DNA from: JALZKA01 sp963734015 | Lineage (GTDB): Bacteria; Actinomycetota; Thermoleophilia; Solirubrobacterales; 70-9 | Direction of reading: 5' to 3' | DNA length: 64,000 nt | NCBI GenBank assembly: GCA_963734015.1 | Contig: CAVTFG010000003.1 | Coordinates: 62,001 to 126,000, forward strand | Shown here: positions 42,403-52,133 of the stretch, piece after piece | Numbering within the stretch: position 1 is the stretch's first letter | How the letters are laid out: every line of letters starts with the position of its first letter | Notes under the pieces: model-generated | What the model was told of the DNA's origin: nothing | Database searches by the model: none | What the model saw: the letters and a program-made list of their open reading frames with translations, nothing else | Made by a program: the position numbers and the translations under genes

Positions 42403-43599
42403 ATGCAACATCTCTCGAGCTTTGCCCGCAGCCCCTTCGGCTCGGCCGCCATGGGCGGCCTCCTTGTCGGCGCGTTCGCCTGGATCGCCATCGCGGCCGG
42501 GTGGGTCGCCTCGCCGGAAGCCGAATCGGCGTCCGCCCCCGCACTCGCAGCGCCGGTCAGCGATCCGGAGCAGCCGGGCCGCGGGTTGAGCGTGAACGAG
42601 ATCTACGACGGCGCGTCGGGGGGCGTGGCCTTCATCGAGTCCACGGGCGCGGCGCCGGCCGAGCTCCAGACCCCGTTCGAGGGGCCGGCTCCGGCGCCCG
42701 AGCAGCGCTCGAGCGGCTCCGGCTTCGTGATCGACGACGAGGGCCACGTCATGACGAACGCGCACGTCGTCGACGGCGCGGAGCAGATCGAGGTCACGCT
42801 CGGCGACGACGAGGAGAGCTACGAGGCGGAGCTGGTCGGGCAGGACGACTCCACCGACATCGCCGTGCTCAAGGTCGACGCCCCCGCCGACGAGCTCGAG
42901 CCCGTCGCCCTTGGCGATTCGGGCGCCCTGGACGTGGGCGACCCGGTCGTCGCAATCGGCAACCCCTTCGGCCTCGACCGCACCGTCACCGCGGGCATCG
43001 TCTCGGCGCTCCAGCGCCAGATCTCGGCCCCGGACGGCTTCACGATCTCGAACGTGATCCAGACCGACGCCCCGATCAACCCGGGCAACTCCGGCGGGCC
43101 GCTCCTGGACGCCTCGGGCGAGGTGATCGGCGTGAACTCGCAGATCGAGTCCACCAGCCAGGGCAACGTCGGCATCGGGTTCGCGGTCCCGATCGACACG
43201 GCGCGGGAGATCGCGCAGCAGCTGATCGCCAACGGCGAGGTCCAGCACGCCTTCCTCGGCATCAGCGGCGCCGACCTGGACCCGGAGATCGCCGACGTCC
43301 TGAACCTCGACGCCGGGTCCGGCGCCCTCGTGCAGTCGGTAGTGCCTGACTCTCCGGCCGCCGACGCCGGGATCGAGGCCGGTGACGCCGCAGTCACGGT
43401 CGACGGGCAGCAGATCCGCGCCGGCGGCGACGTGATCGTTGCGGTCGACGGCGAGCCGGTGGCCGGCATCGACGAGGTCATCGCGGCGGTGGACTCCCAC
43501 CAGCCGGGCGATGAGGTCGAGCTGACCCTGCTTCGAGACGGCGACGAGCGCACCGAGACCGTGACGCTCGACGAGCGCCCGGCGAACGCGAACGGCTGA
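42403..43599 (+). CDS. HtrA/DegP-type S1C serine protease with PDZ domain
   Basis: 398 aa. An N-terminal membrane anchor (MGGLLVGAFAWIAIAAGWVA) is followed by a Pro/Ala/Glu-rich linker and a trypsin-like domain with triad His (NAHVVDG, about 121), Asp (STDIAVLKV, about 152) and Ser (INPGNSGGPLLD, about 230). A PDZ domain occupies ~290-390 (AFLGISGADLDPEIADVLNL, DEVELTLLRDGDERTETVTL). Acts outside the membrane on misfolded proteins. It interrupts the trp genes (trpEGDC-htrA-trpFBA). Confidence 0.93.
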   Translation: MQHLSSFARSPFGSAAMGGLLVGAFAWIAIAAGWVASPEAESASAPALAAPVSDPEQPGRGLSVNEIYDGASGGVAFIESTGAAPAELQTPFEGPAPAPEQRSSGSGFVIDDEGHVMTNAHVVDGAEQIEVTLGDDEESYEAELVGQDDSTDIAVLKVDAPADELEPVALGDSGALDVGDPVVAIGNPFGLDRTVTAGIVSALQRQISAPDGFTISNVIQTDAPINPGNSGGPLLDASGEVIGVNSQIESTSQGNVGIGFAVPIDTAREIAQQLIANGEVQHAFLGISGADLDPEIADVLNLDAGSGALVQSVVPDSPAADAGIEAGDAAVTVDGQQIRAGGDVIVAVDGEPVAGIDEVIAAVDSHQPGDEVELTLLRDGDERTETVTLDERPANANG

Positions 43600-43622
43600 C
43601 CCCGTCGGGCGCCGTCCCGCAA

Positions 43623-43682
43623 AATAAGCCGGCTCAGCAACGCCGGGGCTCGGCTCCGCCCTCCGGGCTCCGCCTCGCTGCA
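43623..43682 (+). repeat. Dispersed repeat R2, copy A (upstream of trpF)
   Basis: Begins ATAAGCCGGCTCAGCAACGC, then a C/T/G-rich stretch and CGGGCTCCGCCTCG. The first part forms CCGGC-TCAGCAA-CGCCGG-type pairing; the second forms GCCC-TCC-GGGC. About 85-90% identical by eye to copy B at 46418, with one 1-base gap. Lies in the 103-base gap between htrA and trpF. Confidence 0.75.
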
Positions 43683-43702
43683 CTTGCCATCCTGTTCTCA
43701 GG

Positions 43703-44434
43703 ATGCGGGTCAAATTCTGCGGCATAACGAGGCTCGACGACGCCGAGCACGCGGTGCGGCTCGGCGCGTGGGCGATCGGGCTGAACCACTGGGAGGGCAG
43801 CCCGCGGCGTTGCGACGACGACGTCGCGGCCGAGATCGGCGCCGCGTTCCAGCGCAGCCTCGAGATCGTGGGCGTCTTCGTGAACGCCTCGCTCGACGAG
43901 ATCGCCCGCCACGTCGAAAACGAGCGGCTCTCGATGGTCCAGCTCCACGGCGACGAGGGGCTCTCGTTCTGCCGCGAGGTTTCGCGGCGAACCGGGTGCA
44001 AGGTGATCAAGGCGATTCGGGTGCGCACCGGAGCCGACCTGGACCTGGCGCGCTCCTATCGCACCGACTTCCACCTGCTCGACGCCCATCGTGAGGGCAA
44101 GCCCGGCGGCACCGGCGAATCCTTCGACTGGGGCCTGATCCGCGAGCGCCGCTCGCGCGTGCCCGTGATCCTCGCCGGCGGACTCGTCCCGGGGAACGTG
44201 GGCGAGGCGATCGAGGCGGCGAAGCCGTTCGCCGTCGATGTGGCCAGCGGCGTCGAGTCGGCGCCCGGGATCAAGGACCACGGGCTGATGAGCGAGTTCG
44301 CCGCGTGCGCCGACGAGGCGGGCGGGCCGCATCGCGGCAAGCCCGTCTCCGAGCCCGAGTACTTCACCGAGTCCCGCGAGCGGGATGCCGAGCGCCGCGC
44401 GCGCGAGCGCGAGGAAGCGGAGGCCGAGGCATGA
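43703..44434 (+). CDS. trpF: Phosphoribosylanthranilate isomerase with a charged C-terminal extension
   Basis: 243 aa. TIM barrel with catalytic Cys in VKFCGITRLDDAEHAVRLGA, VGVFVNASLDEIARHVE, VQLHGDEG, FHLLDAHREGKPGGTGESFD, PVILAGGLVPGNVGEAIEAA and FAVDVASGVESAPGIKDHGL. TrpF is usually ~200 aa. Here the last ~35 residues (PEYFTESRERDAERRARERE, EAEAEA) form a highly charged helix with no known role. Overlaps trpB by ATGA. Confidence 0.94.
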   Translation: MRVKFCGITRLDDAEHAVRLGAWAIGLNHWEGSPRRCDDDVAAEIGAAFQRSLEIVGVFVNASLDEIARHVENERLSMVQLHGDEGLSFCREVSRRTGCKVIKAIRVRTGADLDLARSYRTDFHLLDAHREGKPGGTGESFDWGLIRERRSRVPVILAGGLVPGNVGEAIEAAKPFAVDVASGVESAPGIKDHGLMSEFAACADEAGGPHRGKPVSEPEYFTESRERDAERRAREREEAEAEA

Positions 44435-45609
44435 GCGCCGTCGAAGAACGCTTCGGGGTGTACGGCGGAAGGTTCGTGCCCGAGGTGCTCATGGAGGCCC
44501 TCGACGAGCTGGCGGCCGCCTGGGTCACGGCCCGCGACGACGCCGCGTTCCGCGCGGAGCTCGATCGGCTGCTGCGCGACTACGTCGGCCGCCCGACGCC
44601 GCTGTACCTGGCCGAGCGCCTCTCCGAGCGTGCCGGCCGGCGCGTCTACCTGAAGCGCGAGGATCTCGCGCACACCGGCGCCCACAAGATCAACAATGCC
44701 ATCGGCCAGGCCCTGCTCGCGAAGGGCATGGGCAAGGGACGGATCATCGCCGAGACCGGCGCCGGGCAGCACGGCGTCGCGAGCGCCACCGCCTGCGCGC
44801 TGCTGGGCCTCGAGTGCGTCGTCTACATGGGCACCGAGGACATGCGCCGCCAGGCGCCGAACGTCGATCGCATGCGGCTCCTCGGCGCCACGGTCGAGCC
44901 CGTCGAGGCCGGCGCCCGGACGCTGAAGGAGGCCGTGAGCGCCGCGATCCGGGATTGGGTCACCAACGTGGCGACGACGCACTACATCATCGGTTCCGCG
45001 GTCGGCCCGGCCCCGTACCCGGCGCTGGTGCGTGACCTCCAGCGCGTGATCGGCGACGAGGCGCGGGAGCAGGCGCTCGCGGCGGAGGGCGCGTTGCCGG
45101 CGCGGGTCATCGCCTGCGTCGGGGGCGGCTCGAACGCGATCGGGACCTTCGCGGGCTTCATCGAGGACCACGCGGTCGAGCTGATCGGGGTCGAGGCAGC
45201 GGGCGAGGGAATCGAGTCCGGCCGCCACGGGGCCTCGCTGGTCGCCGGCACTCAGGGCGTCCTCCACGGTGCGTTCTCGTCCGTGCTCGCCGACGACGAG
45301 GGGCAGATCCTGGAGGCGCACTCCATCTCGGCCGGGCTCGACTACCCGGGCGTCGGCCCCGAGCACGCGCACCTCCGCGACACCGGCAGGGCGCGTTACT
45401 TCGCGGTCACCGACGAGGCCGCCGTGCGGGCCTTCCGCGAGCTCGCCCTGCTCGAGGGCATCGTGCCCGCGCTTGAGCCGTCCCACGCGATCGCCTGGCT
45501 CCTGGCGGACGACTCCGCCGTCGAGGGGTACGACGTCTTGACGCTCAGCGGCCGTGGCGACAAGGACCTCGCCGAGGTCACCGAGCGCCTGAAGCAACTC
45601 GATCCGTGA
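44431..45609 (+). CDS. trpB: Tryptophan synthase beta chain
   Basis: 392 aa PLP enzyme. FGVYGGRFVPEVLMEALDEL, PLP lysine in KREDLAHTGAHKINNAIGQA, ETGAGQHGVASATACALLGL, VGGGSNAIGTFAGFIED, SAGLDYPGVGPEHAHLRDTG, LSGRGDKDLAEV. This is the standard TrpB1 that works with TrpA. Start chosen for the overlap with trpF. Confidence 0.97.
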   Translation: MSAVEERFGVYGGRFVPEVLMEALDELAAAWVTARDDAAFRAELDRLLRDYVGRPTPLYLAERLSERAGRRVYLKREDLAHTGAHKINNAIGQALLAKGMGKGRIIAETGAGQHGVASATACALLGLECVVYMGTEDMRRQAPNVDRMRLLGATVEPVEAGARTLKEAVSAAIRDWVTNVATTHYIIGSAVGPAPYPALVRDLQRVIGDEAREQALAAEGALPARVIACVGGGSNAIGTFAGFIEDHAVELIGVEAAGEGIESGRHGASLVAGTQGVLHGAFSSVLADDEGQILEAHSISAGLDYPGVGPEHAHLRDTGRARYFAVTDEAAVRAFRELALLEGIVPALEPSHAIAWLLADDSAVEGYDVLTLSGRGDKDLAEVTERLKQLDP

Positions 45610-46421
45610 TGTCCGGGGCAGAGCGCATCGGGGCGGCGTTCGCCGCCGCACGGGCCGAGCGCCGGGCGGCGCTGATGCCGTACATGATGGGTGGCTTTCC
45701 CGACGACGACACGTCGGCGGCGGTGGCGGGCGCCTATGCGGACGCCGGCGCGGATCTGATCGAGCTGGGCGTCCCGTTCTCCGACCCGCTGGCCGACGGG
45801 CCCGTGATCCACGCTGCCGCGACCGAGGCGCTGGCCGCCGGCGCCACGCTCGACTCCGTCCTCGACATCGGCGCTTCGATCGCGGACCGGGTCCCCGTGG
45901 TCACGATGGCCTACGCGAACATGGTCCTGGCGCGCGGCGTCGCCGAGTTCGCCGCCCGCGCGGCCGAGGCCGGCCTCGCGGGCGTGATCGTTCCCGACCT
46001 CCCGCCCGAAGAGGCGGTGGATGCCCGCGGGGCGTTCAATGAGCGCGGGCTGGCGCTGATCCCGCTGGTCGCGCCGACCACCCCGCCGGAGCGGCGACGG
46101 GCCATCTGCCGCGATGCCCAGGGCTTCGTCTATCTGGTTTCCGACACCCGCACCACGGGCGAGCGCGACGAGCTGCCGCCGGAGCTCGCCGATCTGATCG
46201 CGGCGACCAAGCAGGACTCCTCGGTGCCCGTCGCCGTCGGTTTCGGCATCGGCACCGCGGAGCAGGCGGCTGCGGTCGGCGCGGTCGCCGACGGCGTGAT
46301 CGTGGGCTCGCGGCTGGTCCGCGCGGTCGCCGAGGCGGGGGAGCGGACCGGCGGACAGGTCGCGGTGGCCGACTTCATCGCCGGCGCTCGCACGGCGATG
46401 AGCCGCCCACGCGTCGGATAA
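45609..46421 (+). CDS. trpA: Tryptophan synthase alpha chain
   Basis: 270 aa TIM barrel. ALMPYMMGGFPDDDTSAAVA, LIELGVPFSDPLADGPVIHA (catalytic Glu and Asp), GVIVPDLPPEEA, LIPLVAPTTPPERRRAICRD, FGIGTAEQAAAVGAVADGVI. ATG 45609 shares a base with the trpB stop; GTG 45606 directly before it is an alternative. The stop TAA lies in repeat R2 copy B. Confidence 0.96.
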   Translation: MSGAERIGAAFAAARAERRAALMPYMMGGFPDDDTSAAVAGAYADAGADLIELGVPFSDPLADGPVIHAAATEALAAGATLDSVLDIGASIADRVPVVTMAYANMVLARGVAEFAARAAEAGLAGVIVPDLPPEEAVDARGAFNERGLALIPLVAPTTPPERRRAICRDAQGFVYLVSDTRTTGERDELPPELADLIAATKQDSSVPVAVGFGIGTAEQAAAVGAVADGVIVGSRLVRAVAEAGERTGGQVAVADFIAGARTAMSRPRVG

Positions 46422-46477
46422 GCCGGCTCAACAACGCCGGGCCCTCGTCTTCGCCCTACGGGCTCCGCCTCGGATAA
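46418..46477 (+). repeat. Dispersed repeat R2, copy B (at the end of trpA)
   Basis: Includes the trpA stop: GATAAGCCGGCTCAACAACG, then a pyrimidine-rich stretch, GCCC-TAC-GGGC and CTCCGCCTCG. Direct orientation relative to copy A, 2.8 kb away. Hairpin potential is conserved (loop TCC in A, TAC in B). Could serve as a bidirectional terminator after trpA, but no T-run is present. Confidence 0.75.
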
Positions 46478-46487
46478 TCTCCCCGCC

Positions 46488-46649
46488 GTGCGACTGATGG
46501 TCTTCAACGTCGTCGGCATCATCCTCGCCGTGATCGCGTACGCCTTCTCGCTCGGGGGGACGATGGCTGCCCTGATCTACCTCTTCGTGATGTTCAACGG
46601 CGTGCTCGATCGCTGGGCACAGCCGATCTTCGAACGACTTCGTCCGTAA
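46488..46649 (+). CDS. Small 53-aa membrane protein
   Basis: GTG start; reads MRLMVFNVVGIILAVIAYAF, SLGGTMAALIYLFVMFNGVL, DRWAQPIFERLRP. Two hydrophobic helices separated by SLGGT, with an amphipathic, Arg-containing tail. No family is recognised. The coding assignment rests on the strongly hydrophobic pattern and an open frame between trpA and pfk; a ribosome-binding site is not obvious. Confidence 0.5.
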   Translation: MRLMVFNVVGIILAVIAYAFSLGGTMAALIYLFVMFNGVLDRWAQPIFERLRP

Positions 46650-46700
46650 CGAACCGGCGGCTCATGCCGCCCGAACGCCGACTCTCTAGGATGCGCGCCG

Positions 46701-47726
46701 GTGCGACTCGGAGTGCTCACCGGAGGCGGCGACTGTCCAGGCCTGAACGCGGTCATCCGTGCCGTCGTTCGGAAGGGCGTGGGCGAGTACGGCCATGACT
46801 TCGTCGGCTACCGCGACGGCTGGCGCGGCCCGCTCGAGGGCGAGAGCCGCCCGCTCGGCGTCCCGGAGGTCCGCGGGATCCTGCCGCGGGGTGGGACGAT
46901 CCTCGGCTCGTCGCGCACCAACCCGATCAAGGAGGAGGGGGGCGTCGAGCGCATCGTCGCGAACCTCGAGCGGGACGAGGTCGACGGGCTGATCGCGATC
47001 GGCGGCGAGGACACGCTGGGCGTGGCGTCCAAGCTCCACGAGGCCGGCGTCCACGTGGTCGGAGTGCCGAAGACGATCGACAACGACCTCGGCGCCACCG
47101 ACTACACATTCGGCTTCGACACGGCCGTGAACATCGCGATGGGCTCGATCGACCGGCTCCACACCACCGCCGAGAGCCACAAGCGCACGCTGATCGTCGA
47201 GGTCATGGGCCGCCACGCCGGCTGGATCGCGCTGCACGCCGGCCTCGCGGGCGGGGCGAACGTGATCCTGATCCCCGAGCACCCCTTCGACCTCGACCGG
47301 GTCTGCCAGTACATCGAGACCAGGTTCGAGAGCCAGTACGCGCCGATCGTGGTCGTCTCCGAGGGCGCTGAACCGAAGGGCGGGATGCCGCTGACCGAGG
47401 AGGCGCCGACGGACGCGTTCGGCCACGTCCGTCTCGGCGGCATCGGCCAGTGGCTCGAGCACGCGATCGAGCAGAAGACCGGGCATGAGGCCCGCGCGAC
47501 GGTGCTCGGGCACGTGCAGCGCGGCGGCACGCCGACCGCGTTCGACCGAGTGCTCGCGACGCGCTTCGGCCTGCACGCGATCGACGCCGCGCACGACGGC
47601 TCCTGGGGTCAGATGACGGCCCTTCGCGCGACCGATATCGCGCTGGTGGACCTCTCCGACGCCACCGCGGAGCTGAAGCTCGTGCCGGAGTCGCTCTACC
47701 GCGAGGCCGAGGTCTTCTTCGGATAG
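46701..47726 (+). CDS. 6-phosphofructokinase, predicted pyrophosphate-dependent
   Basis: 341 aa, GTG start. GVLTGGGDCPGLNAVIRAVV (substrate loop), GGTILGSSRTNPIK, GGEDTLGVASK, VPKTIDNDLGATDYTFGFDT, VEVMGRHAGWIALHAGLAGG. At the positions equivalent to E. coli G104 and G124 this protein has Asp (GGED, D104) and Lys (PKTIDND, K124). These are the known determinants of PPi-dependent enzymes such as that of Amycolatopsis methanolica. A reversible, PPi-using glycolytic step is therefore inferred. Overlaps the next gene by one base. Confidence 0.92.
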   Translation: MRLGVLTGGGDCPGLNAVIRAVVRKGVGEYGHDFVGYRDGWRGPLEGESRPLGVPEVRGILPRGGTILGSSRTNPIKEEGGVERIVANLERDEVDGLIAIGGEDTLGVASKLHEAGVHVVGVPKTIDNDLGATDYTFGFDTAVNIAMGSIDRLHTTAESHKRTLIVEVMGRHAGWIALHAGLAGGANVILIPEHPFDLDRVCQYIETRFESQYAPIVVVSEGAEPKGGMPLTEEAPTDAFGHVRLGGIGQWLEHAIEQKTGHEARATVLGHVQRGGTPTAFDRVLATRFGLHAIDAAHDGSWGQMTALRATDIALVDLSDATAELKLVPESLYREAEVFFG

Positions 47727-48439
47727 TGCGTGGGCGGAGGGCTCTCGCGGCCCTGCTGCTGCTCGCCTCCGGCCTCGCCGGCTGCGGCTCCGAGACGAGC
47801 GCCGAGGAGGGCGAGGCGACGCTGACGATCTACGTCAGCGCGCCGCTCTCGGGGCCCGGCAGGGCCGACGGGCAGGCGGTCGCGGACGGCGCGGAGCAGG
47901 CCCTCGCCGACGCCGGTGCCGAGGCCGGCGGCTTCGACGTCGTCGCGGATTACCTCGACGTGGCCGGGCGCAACGAGACCCGATTCGACGCCGTCACCGC
48001 GGGCGCCAACGCCCGCAAGGCCACCGAGGACTCCACCACGATCGCGTACATCGGCGAGCTCGACTCGGGCGCCAGCCGCACCTCCGTGCCGATCACGAAC
48101 TCGGCGGGGATCCTCCAGGTCGCGCCGGGCAGCGGAGCCAGCGACCTCGTGCGCGACGAGACCTACAACGACGAGGTGCCGACCGAGGTGCAGGGGACGG
48201 GGGAGAGGACCTTCGCTCAGCTCGTTCCCACGTACGAGCCGGGCCGGCGGCCGGCGCCCACGGATCCCGCCGACCTGGGATACGAGGCGATGGCTTCGGT
48301 GCTCGCCGCCATCGACCGTGCCGCCAACCCCGCCGACCGCGGGTCGGTCGTGGACGCGTACTTCGACGGGACCGAGCGGGACTCGCGGCTGGGCCGCTAC
48401 CGGATCGAGGACACGGGCGAGTTCGAGCCCGTCGGCTAG
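47726..48439 (+). CDS. Lipoprotein related to ABC-type amino-acid-binding proteins, shortened
   Basis: 237 aa, GTG start overlapping the pfk stop. The signal peptide ends in a lipobox LASGLAGC (Cys about residue 20). TLTIYVSAPLSGPGRADGQA, VADGAEQALADAGAEAGGFD, and IAYIGELDSGASRTSVPITN, SAGILQVAPGSGASDL match the first lobe of Peripla_BP_6 (LivJ type) proteins. Family members are ~350-400 aa; the middle and most of the second lobe are missing and the sequence jumps to a short C-terminal piece (LGYEAMASVLAAIDRAANPA). It may bind a ligand differently or act as a sensor. No transporter genes are nearby. Confidence 0.75.
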   Translation: MRGRRALAALLLLASGLAGCGSETSAEEGEATLTIYVSAPLSGPGRADGQAVADGAEQALADAGAEAGGFDVVADYLDVAGRNETRFDAVTAGANARKATEDSTTIAYIGELDSGASRTSVPITNSAGILQVAPGSGASDLVRDETYNDEVPTEVQGTGERTFAQLVPTYEPGRRPAPTDPADLGYEAMASVLAAIDRAANPADRGSVVDAYFDGTERDSRLGRYRIEDTGEFEPVG

Positions 48440-49347
48440 CGACCGAGCAGGTCGCGCAGCGCGGGCTCGATCTCCGGGAAGCGGAAGCTGAAGCCCGCAT
48501 CGAGCGGGCGTCGTGGCATGACCCTGATGCTGCCGAGGATCTGCTCGGTGAGCTCCTCCCCGCGCAGTGCGACCAGTAAGGCGCGCGGGACCGGAGCGAT
48601 CGCCGGGCGCCGCAGGACCGATCCGAGCGTCTTCGAGAGCTCCCGGTTGGTCGTGGGGTCAGGGGTGCTCGCGTTCAGGGAGCCGCTGATCCCATCGGTG
48701 TCGAGCGCCCAGAGGAACAGCGAGACCTCGTCGTCGCGGTGGATCCAGGGCATGTACTGGCGGCCGCCGGCCAGTGGTCCGCCGACGCCGAGCTTGAACG
48801 GCAGCAGCAGCTGCTTCAGCAGGCCGCCGGCGGGATCGAGGACCGGTGCGCTGCGCAGCACCGCGACCCGGATGCCGGCGCTCCCGGCCTCCAACGCCGC
48901 CGCCTCCCAATCGGCGCAGAGCTGTCCGGTCCAGTCGCCGGCGGCCGGTGTCGATTCGTCGACGATCGCCTCGCCGTGGTCGCCGTAGTAGCCGACCGCG
49001 CACTGACTCACGAGCACCCGCGGCGACCGCTCTGCCGCGACCATGCCATCGACCAGGTTCTTCGTCGCGCGGACCCGGCTGTCGCGGATGCGCTCCTTCG
49101 CGGCGGGCGTCAGCCGCTGGTTGATGTTCTCGCCGATCAGGTTGAGCACGGCGTCGACGCCGTCGAACGCCGGCGCCGGTGGCCGCTCCGTGGCGGGGTG
49201 CCACGCGTGCCAGTTCACCGTCGGGTTCGTGGCACGGGCCCGCGCCGGATCGCGGGTCAGCCCCACGACCTCGTCGCCGCGCGCGAGCAGCGAGTCGCAG
49301 ATCGCGGATCCGATCATCCCGCTCGCTCCTGTGATGAGAACCCGCAT
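48436..49347 (-). CDS. NAD-dependent epimerase-like protein (TIGR01777/YfcH family)
   Basis: 303 aa. Rossmann start VLITGASGMIGSAICDSLLA, DAVLNLIGENINQRLTPAAK, LVSQCAVGYYGDHG (SDR-like Tyr), WIHRDDEVSLFLWALDTDGI and a C-terminal DUF1731 part (TEQILGSIRVMPRRPLDAGF). Such proteins lack a defined substrate; some act in cell-division control in cyanobacteria. Its end overlaps the convergent lipoprotein gene by 4 bases. Confidence 0.9.
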   Translation of the reverse strand: MRVLITGASGMIGSAICDSLLARGDEVVGLTRDPARARATNPTVNWHAWHPATERPPAPAFDGVDAVLNLIGENINQRLTPAAKERIRDSRVRATKNLVDGMVAAERSPRVLVSQCAVGYYGDHGEAIVDESTPAAGDWTGQLCADWEAAALEAGSAGIRVAVLRSAPVLDPAGGLLKQLLLPFKLGVGGPLAGGRQYMPWIHRDDEVSLFLWALDTDGISGSLNASTPDPTTNRELSKTLGSVLRRPAIAPVPRALLVALRGEELTEQILGSIRVMPRRPLDAGFSFRFPEIEPALRDLLGR

Positions 49348-49395
49348 CTACTGCCTGTGCTGTTGCCCGATTGCCCGCGCGCTTACCGCCACGGA

Positions 49396-50229
49396 CTACT
49401 TCGTCCGCACCGCCGAGCGGAGCTCGTCCTCGGAGAACGTCGCGGACGCGGTGCCGGTGCTCGCGTATCGGTAGAGCGCCACGCCGAACACGCTGCGCAT
49501 CGCCTGCGAGATCAGTGCGCCCACGCTGAACAGGATCGCTCCGACCGCGACGAGGATCGCGCCGCCGGCGAGTCCCGCGTCGCCCTCGTCACCGGCCCAG
49601 AGGTATACGCCGAGCGCGACCATGAGGATCGAGGGGAGGATTACGAGGAAGCCAACGATCGCGCCGACCGCAATGTTCCCCGTGACCTGACCAACCCAGC
49701 GCTCCTTGAACAGAGTCGCCGAGCGCTTCAACGTTTCCCAAGGGCCGTGGCCCTCGAAGGCCAGCACGGGTACCGCCATGAACGACACGAGCGACCATGC
49801 GGTGCCGACGATCGCCGCGGCGATCGTCGCGCCGATCCCGCCCAGGCGCTGCAGGGCGGAGATCAGGACGCCGACGAGGACCGACAGTGCGGCCCACCCC
49901 GCGATCGCGCCCGAGCGGCTGCGCGCGGCGGCCAGGCCCTCGGAGAACATGACGGCCTGGCCGTCGAAGACCCGGCCGGCCGCCGCCGCAAGCGCGACGC
50001 TGAAGAAGATGCCGACGAACGTCGCCGCGTAGATCCCGATCGCGGCGAGGATCGCGCCCGGAACCGTGTTGTCGTTGTCGATCAGGAGGAGCGCCGGCAC
50101 CCCGAAGGCGAGCAACAGGAGCACCACGACGGCGGCGCCGACGATCGGATAACTGAAGAGCTGCGGGTTGCTGCGGAGCAACGCCCAGCTCTTCTTGGTC
50201 AGCTCCCACCCTTGACGCATGCGGCCCAT
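49396..50229 (-). CDS. Multi-pass membrane protein (DUF6159-like)
   Basis: 277 aa. N-terminus MGRMRQGWELTKKSWALLRS (amphipathic), followed by about six membrane helices in pairs, including LFSYPIVGAAVVVLLLLAFG and ILAAIGIYAATFVGIFFSVA. Between helices lies VLAFEGHGPWETLKRSATLF, KERWVGQVTGNIAVG. This layout resembles proteins grouped as DUF6159, but the assignment is tentative. Function unknown. Confidence 0.7.
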   Translation of the reverse strand: MGRMRQGWELTKKSWALLRSNPQLFSYPIVGAAVVVLLLLAFGVPALLLIDNDNTVPGAILAAIGIYAATFVGIFFSVALAAAAGRVFDGQAVMFSEGLAAARSRSGAIAGWAALSVLVGVLISALQRLGGIGATIAAAIVGTAWSLVSFMAVPVLAFEGHGPWETLKRSATLFKERWVGQVTGNIAVGAIVGFLVILPSILMVALGVYLWAGDEGDAGLAGGAILVAVGAILFSVGALISQAMRSVFGVALYRYASTGTASATFSEDELRSAVRTK

Positions 50230-50247
50230 CGATCCCCTCCTTGGTCT

Positions 50248-51708
<1,461 letters not shown>

Positions 51709-51728
51709 GGGCGGGGGAATATATGGGC

Positions 51729-52124
51729 ATGAAGCCCTCGCCCAACGATCGCGCGGTCGTCCTTTACGACCAGGATTGCGGGTTCTGCCGCTGGAGCCTG
51801 GACAAGATCCTGGCCTGGGACCGCCGTGAGCGGTTGCGCCCGGTCGCGATTCAGAGCGAGGAGGGAGCCCGGCTGCTCGCGCCGGTGCCGGAGGACCGCC
51901 GCCTCGATTCCTGGCACCTCCTCGAGCCTTCGGGGGCGCTGCGCTCAGGTGGCGCCGGCGCGGCTCCGCTGGTCGCGCTGCTTCCGGCCGGCCGGCCGCT
52001 CGCCACGCTGTTCAGGGCGTTTCCCGGGCCGACCGATCGCGGGTACCGGTGGGTGGCGGCCAACCGCGACCGGCTCGCCCGGCTGCTGCGCATCGACGCG
52101 AGTTGCCGGGTGCGCCGTACATAA
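51729..52124 (+). CDS. DCC-family thiol-disulfide oxidoreductase-like protein (DUF393)
   Basis: 131 aa. AVVLYDQDCGFCRWSLDKIL carries the YD-x-D/G-C-x-x-C motif of the family at about residues 11-19; RPVAIQSEEGARLLAPVPED and a C-terminal YRWVAANRDRLARLL helix follow. Predicted thioredoxin-like fold with unknown partner. The ATG at 51729 is preferred; ATG 51723 and one at 51702 are in frame but would overlap the divergent malic enzyme promoter. Confidence 0.82.
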   Translation: MKPSPNDRAVVLYDQDCGFCRWSLDKILAWDRRERLRPVAIQSEEGARLLAPVPEDRRLDSWHLLEPSGALRSGGAGAAPLVALLPAGRPLATLFRAFPGPTDRGYRWVAANRDRLARLLRIDASCRVRRT

Positions 52125-52133
52125 GATCAACGC

